Below, in pieces: positions 60,930 through 64,000 of a stretch of DNA of 64,000 bases (position 1 is the first letter of the stretch; every line of letters begins with the position of its first letter). The notes beneath the pieces are model-generated. The model did not search any database, had not been told where the DNA came from, and saw only the letters and a list, made by a program, of their open reading frames with translations. The stretch lies in contig NC_089281.1 in NCBI RefSeq assembly GCF_963678975.1, positions 4,551,277-4,615,276 on the forward strand, read 5' to 3'. This DNA comes from Dysidea avara. Lineage: Eukaryota > Porifera > Demospongiae > Dictyoceratida > Dysideidae. A program made the position numbers and the translations under genes.

Positions 60930-61970
60930 CTGAAAGTGTGGTGTGTCTTCGGGCACAACCATCACTTACTTCTAAAATTGAACTATTATGGAGTTAGAGG
61001 TAATATACTAAACTGGATCACATCTTTTCTGACTGGATGTACACAGAGTGTTAATGGATGCACCTCCACCCCTATAATGTTTTAAGTGGTGTCCCACAAG
61101 GCTCTGTACTAAGTCCTCTGTTATTTCTTATATATATATAATCTAATAATATTGTACAGGAATTAAGTTCTATTTGTCGCTTATACACTGATGACTGCAT
61201 ATACTATATAGGAGAATTGACAGTTTTACAGATGTTAGAGCCTTGCAAGACGATCTGCAACTCTTGGAACTATGGGAGAATAAGTGGAAAATGTCTTTCA
61301 ACATCGATAAATGTATGGTTATATCAAAACTTACACCCTTATGGAGAACAACTTACTATGGTCGAGTGTGCCAAATACCTGGGGGTATCAATTGACTCCA
61401 ACCTATCTTTTAACCAGCACGTGGACAATGTGTGCAAAAAGGCAAATTCTGTATTAAGTTTTGTAAGGAGAAATTTTGCAAACTGCTGACGTAAAATCAA
61501 AGAAGATCTGTATCTTACTGTACATACGTCAAATCCACTTTGGAATATGCAGCTACAGCTTGGGCACCTTATAGCAGACAGTCAATTAACAAACTGGAGT
61601 CTGTACAAAGACGAGCAGCTCGTTTTGTGATGCATGATTATTACCAAACTAGCAGTGTATCAAACATGTTATTACGTCTTAATTGGAATACCATGGAAAC
61701 ACACTTCAAACATCTAAGACTTCAAATGTTGCACAGAATTATTCATAGTAGCGTGGATGTCTCACTACCTAGTTATATAACACATAGAACAAGGCATACC
61801 AGGGGCAGTGGCCTTAATTTATACAGCCAGACACAGCTATTGACACATACAAGTACAGCTTCTTTCCTACATCAATTTGATTATGGAACAATCTATCTAT
61901 AGATACTATAAATTGTAACAATTTAGATACTTTTAAGGGACATTTAAATAAAACTAGATTGTAACTTAGC
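60930..61970 (+). mobile_element. LINE fragment (CR1/Jockey-like), + strand, RT to 3' end
   Basis: Begins within the reverse transcriptase (L-L-K-L-N-Y-Y-G-V-R-G near 60970), then S-G-V-P-Q-G-S-V-L-S-P-L-L-F (61084 on), Y-T-D-D at 61184-61195 in place of the common F-A-D-D, A-L-Q-D-D-L-Q-L-L-E-L-W-E (about 61240), Y-L-G-V-S-I-D-S-N-L-S (about 61375), and L-E-Y-A-A-T-A-W-A-P with L-E-S-V-Q-R-R-A-A-R-F-V (61540-61640). At least two frame changes and one stop break it, so it is a 5'-truncated dead copy. The 3' end is about 61970; no poly(A) tail was picked out. Confidence 0.8.
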
Positions 61971-62095
61971 CTAAATTATTACACTTACTGTAACATACTC
62001 ACTCATGTGAGTTCTACAATTATTACCTATAATGTTTCAATACAGACTATGACGGTTTGGTATCATGTGCTCTTCTGAGCATGCACAGAGTAAAT

Positions 62096-62330
62096 GTGAC
62101 CGAATTTGACAGAACCAGGCTTCCACATGGATCCAATTCTTTCACTTTGACCAACAGTATCATGATCATCCAACAAGCTATTGGCCTGAAAGTTTCACAC
62201 AATGCTTCCATAACATTACAAAAGTACAGGTCAAAATTTGAAGCTGATGGCATACTCCTACACTGAGTTATCATCTCTCAAAGGTGTAAAACTGGATGTG
62301 TGGAAGCCTGGTTTTGTCAAATTTGGTCAC
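62096..62330. mobile_element. 235 bp TIR/foldback element
   Basis: Terminal inverted repeats of about 34 bp: GTGACCGAATTTGACAGAAC then CAGGCTTCCACA on the left, and TGTGGAAGCCTGG then TTTTGTCAAATTTGGTCAC on the right, with a few mismatches. No coding capacity; the open frames on both strands inside it (62047-62274) are a by-product. Probably a non-autonomous DNA transposon. Confidence 0.65.
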
Positions 62331-62519
62331 AAATAATGGCTTACCATGCACGCGGTAGCCTAAGAAGGAAGTGGGCGGTGGATGAGAAACTAATAATCAC
62401 TAAATAGGGGCCTAATAGATAATCCAGCAGCTTCATCAAGTAATTTTCTACATTGAGACCGTGAGATTACTGTAGCTTGTTGAATGTAGCCTAGAGCATT
62501 ACACAGTGAGGACAGTGAT

Positions 62520-62680
62520 GATTGTAAATAATCACCAACTTGCTGCTTACAGAAGTTTATTGTATTGTTTCTCCAGCAATTCCATAATACCTTAGCTTTA
62601 ATAATAAAAGTTTTTGTGAAACACTTTGTCCAAGGCTTTAGTGAAGTTCAATAGAATACGGTTTGGCTTTTGCCGGAGTT
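62520..62680 (-). mobile_element. LINE fragment, - strand, early RT piece
   Basis: On the - strand L-N-F-T-K-A-L-D-K-V-F-H-K and, in a shifted frame, L-L-L-K-L-R-Y-Y-G-I-A-G-E-T-I match the conserved D-F-(S/T)-K-A-F-D-x-V block and the segment after it. In intact LINEs of this group these residues come shortly before T-S-G-V-P-Q-G, which on this strand is found 1.6 kb away at 60860. The two pieces look like one element split by later insertions. Confidence 0.6.
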
Positions 62681-64000
62681 TAATGAAGCATGGACAGTTT
62701 GATACTCTAATAAAACAGTCAGCCACTCTAATAAAACAACCACTTTTACATTTCCTTTAAAGCTGTAAGTATAGCTACTTAATTCAGAGCTTCAAATATG
62801 AAAATTTTCCTGGCAGTAAGCCCCCAGACCCCCACGAATAATACGCATAGTTGTTGTATGCTTACTTCACCATCAAAGCTTGCCCCCTTACTCTTTGGCC
62901 TGCTCCACTACCCCTGGTTTGCAGGCAGGTTTTTCATATATTGTGTATGAAGATTGAAATAATTATATAATTATACTGCATGCAAGAGGCATTGTTTAAT
63001 TACTAGCTATAGCTACATAGTCTGCATGTGTACTTAATAGCCATAAGCCTTGTAATAGTATTGTGCAAAATTAGTACTGCTAAACTAATATTATGGGGCA
63101 CAACGTAATTAACTTTTCAATTTCAAATCAGAGTCTCAAAGAAGAGTAGTCTGCCCACTACTATTCATCTCAAAGATACAGGTGAAATGAATGACATGTT
63201 GCTTGCTGACATTGACAGAGAATCATTATAATTCACTTCCATGACACTGGCACCTATGTGACTGATTGTTTTGTGAGAGTATAATATGACTTCTGTAGTA
63301 AGAGTATATTGATTATTAGAAGCTAGATCGATCATTGTTAATAATGTGGTTATGTTCATGATACCATAAGAATTTTATAATCTGGTGCAACCTGATAATA
63401 CCAGCACAGCGACCTGGTTCAACTTTCATGCAAGTACGCAAATTTACATGTCAACTAAGTGGTGTTTCCCCCCAATTCCCTGCTTGCATAATATATCAAA
63501 ACTACTGTGCATTCTTTCTTTGCTAGTACCCTATAATGTAGTTTCAAAGCTTGGGAATTATACTCACAATCTATATGCCTGGACAATTGAAACCAGTAAT
63601 AAACTATATAGTTACCTTTCAAAGCTTCATACTTGATCTTTTGTCTGTCTGCTGGATAACATGCAGTCTTGTACATTTGCCATGAACTATATAGCTTGCA
63701 GCGTTTGGCATCCACTCAGCTTGCCTGCTATGGGCATCATGCACCAAGAGTTTATGGGGATCAGAGGGTGTCCAACTGAAGAACATTCTGCAAAAAACTC
63801 AACTCAATTAGATTTTTCTTACAACTAAGGCTTAACTCTCTCTATCAATCACCAGTAGAGGTGTACGTATGTCAAAAGTGAATTTGTAGCAGTGAATTTG
63901 TACAGGCTGTACTACTGGGAGTTAGACACTCTTCTCCTTAAATAATATTGTAACATTACCACATGTAGCTATACAGCAATAGTAGCTAGAGATATTTGGC
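62681..64000. other. Right flank, no recognised gene
   Basis: GATACTCTAATAAAACAGTC at about 62701 resembles GATACTCTAATAGAACAGTC at the head/minisatellite junction of the 4 kb insertion (about 26893), so a relative of that element may have left a trace here. A C-rich patch (GCCCCCAGACCCCCAC) lies near 62820. From 63000 on the DNA is AT-rich with short open frames only and no motif I can name. Confidence 0.4.

Noticed and set aside
62047-62274. Open frames on both strands in the TIR element
   Set aside because: Explained by the inverted-repeat element; not translated from a recognisable family.

Overview
The window looks like metazoan nuclear DNA, most likely from a demosponge. It is AT-rich and dominated by repeats, has GT-AG introns, CR1/Jockey-type LINE debris and several MITE/foldback families, and carries repeated genes for a small galectin of the kind known from sponges. 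There is no bacterial operon structure, and I saw no rRNA, tRNA or CRISPR locus. Species cannot be fixed from the sequence alone.

Positions 1 to 59,620 form a tandem segmental-duplication array; 59,621 to 64,000 is non-array flank. One array unit reads: direct repeat R1 (about 1.4 kb), a composite foldback insertion, four small + strand exons that appear to be the 3' end of a TMEM87-like membrane-protein gene, a 3' flank of old dispersed repeats, a ~250 bp TIR-bearing MITE, a second copy of the direct repeat (R1'), an intact single-exon galectin gene on the - strand, and a galectin upstream region. Units start at 693, 9386, 18703, 30788, 40136 and 52219. Units 1 to 5 carry a galectin. Unit 6 leaves the array about 0.25 kb short of where its galectin stop codon would lie.

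Units alternate between two types. Types 3 and 5 share a derived deletion in the TMEM-side R1, filled by a small foldback, and an identical-length 3,994 bp insertion behind the galectin. That insertion has a conserved head, a ~2.7 kb minisatellite of ~31 bp units and a 324 bp near-perfect hairpin. Two units therefore make a ~21.4 kb higher-order repeat (9386-30787 and 30788-52218), with unit 6 starting a third. At the left edge the post-MITE segment joins directly to a chimeric R1, which fits loss of a galectin by recombination between R1' and R1.

The five galectin ORFs are full length (146 aa) and fall into three protein variants differing at only five residues. The galectin and TMEM87-like genes converge (3' ends facing). 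The right flank holds two LINE fragments in opposite orientation, apparently nested, plus a TIR/foldback element. No gene is recognisable after about 62.7 kb.
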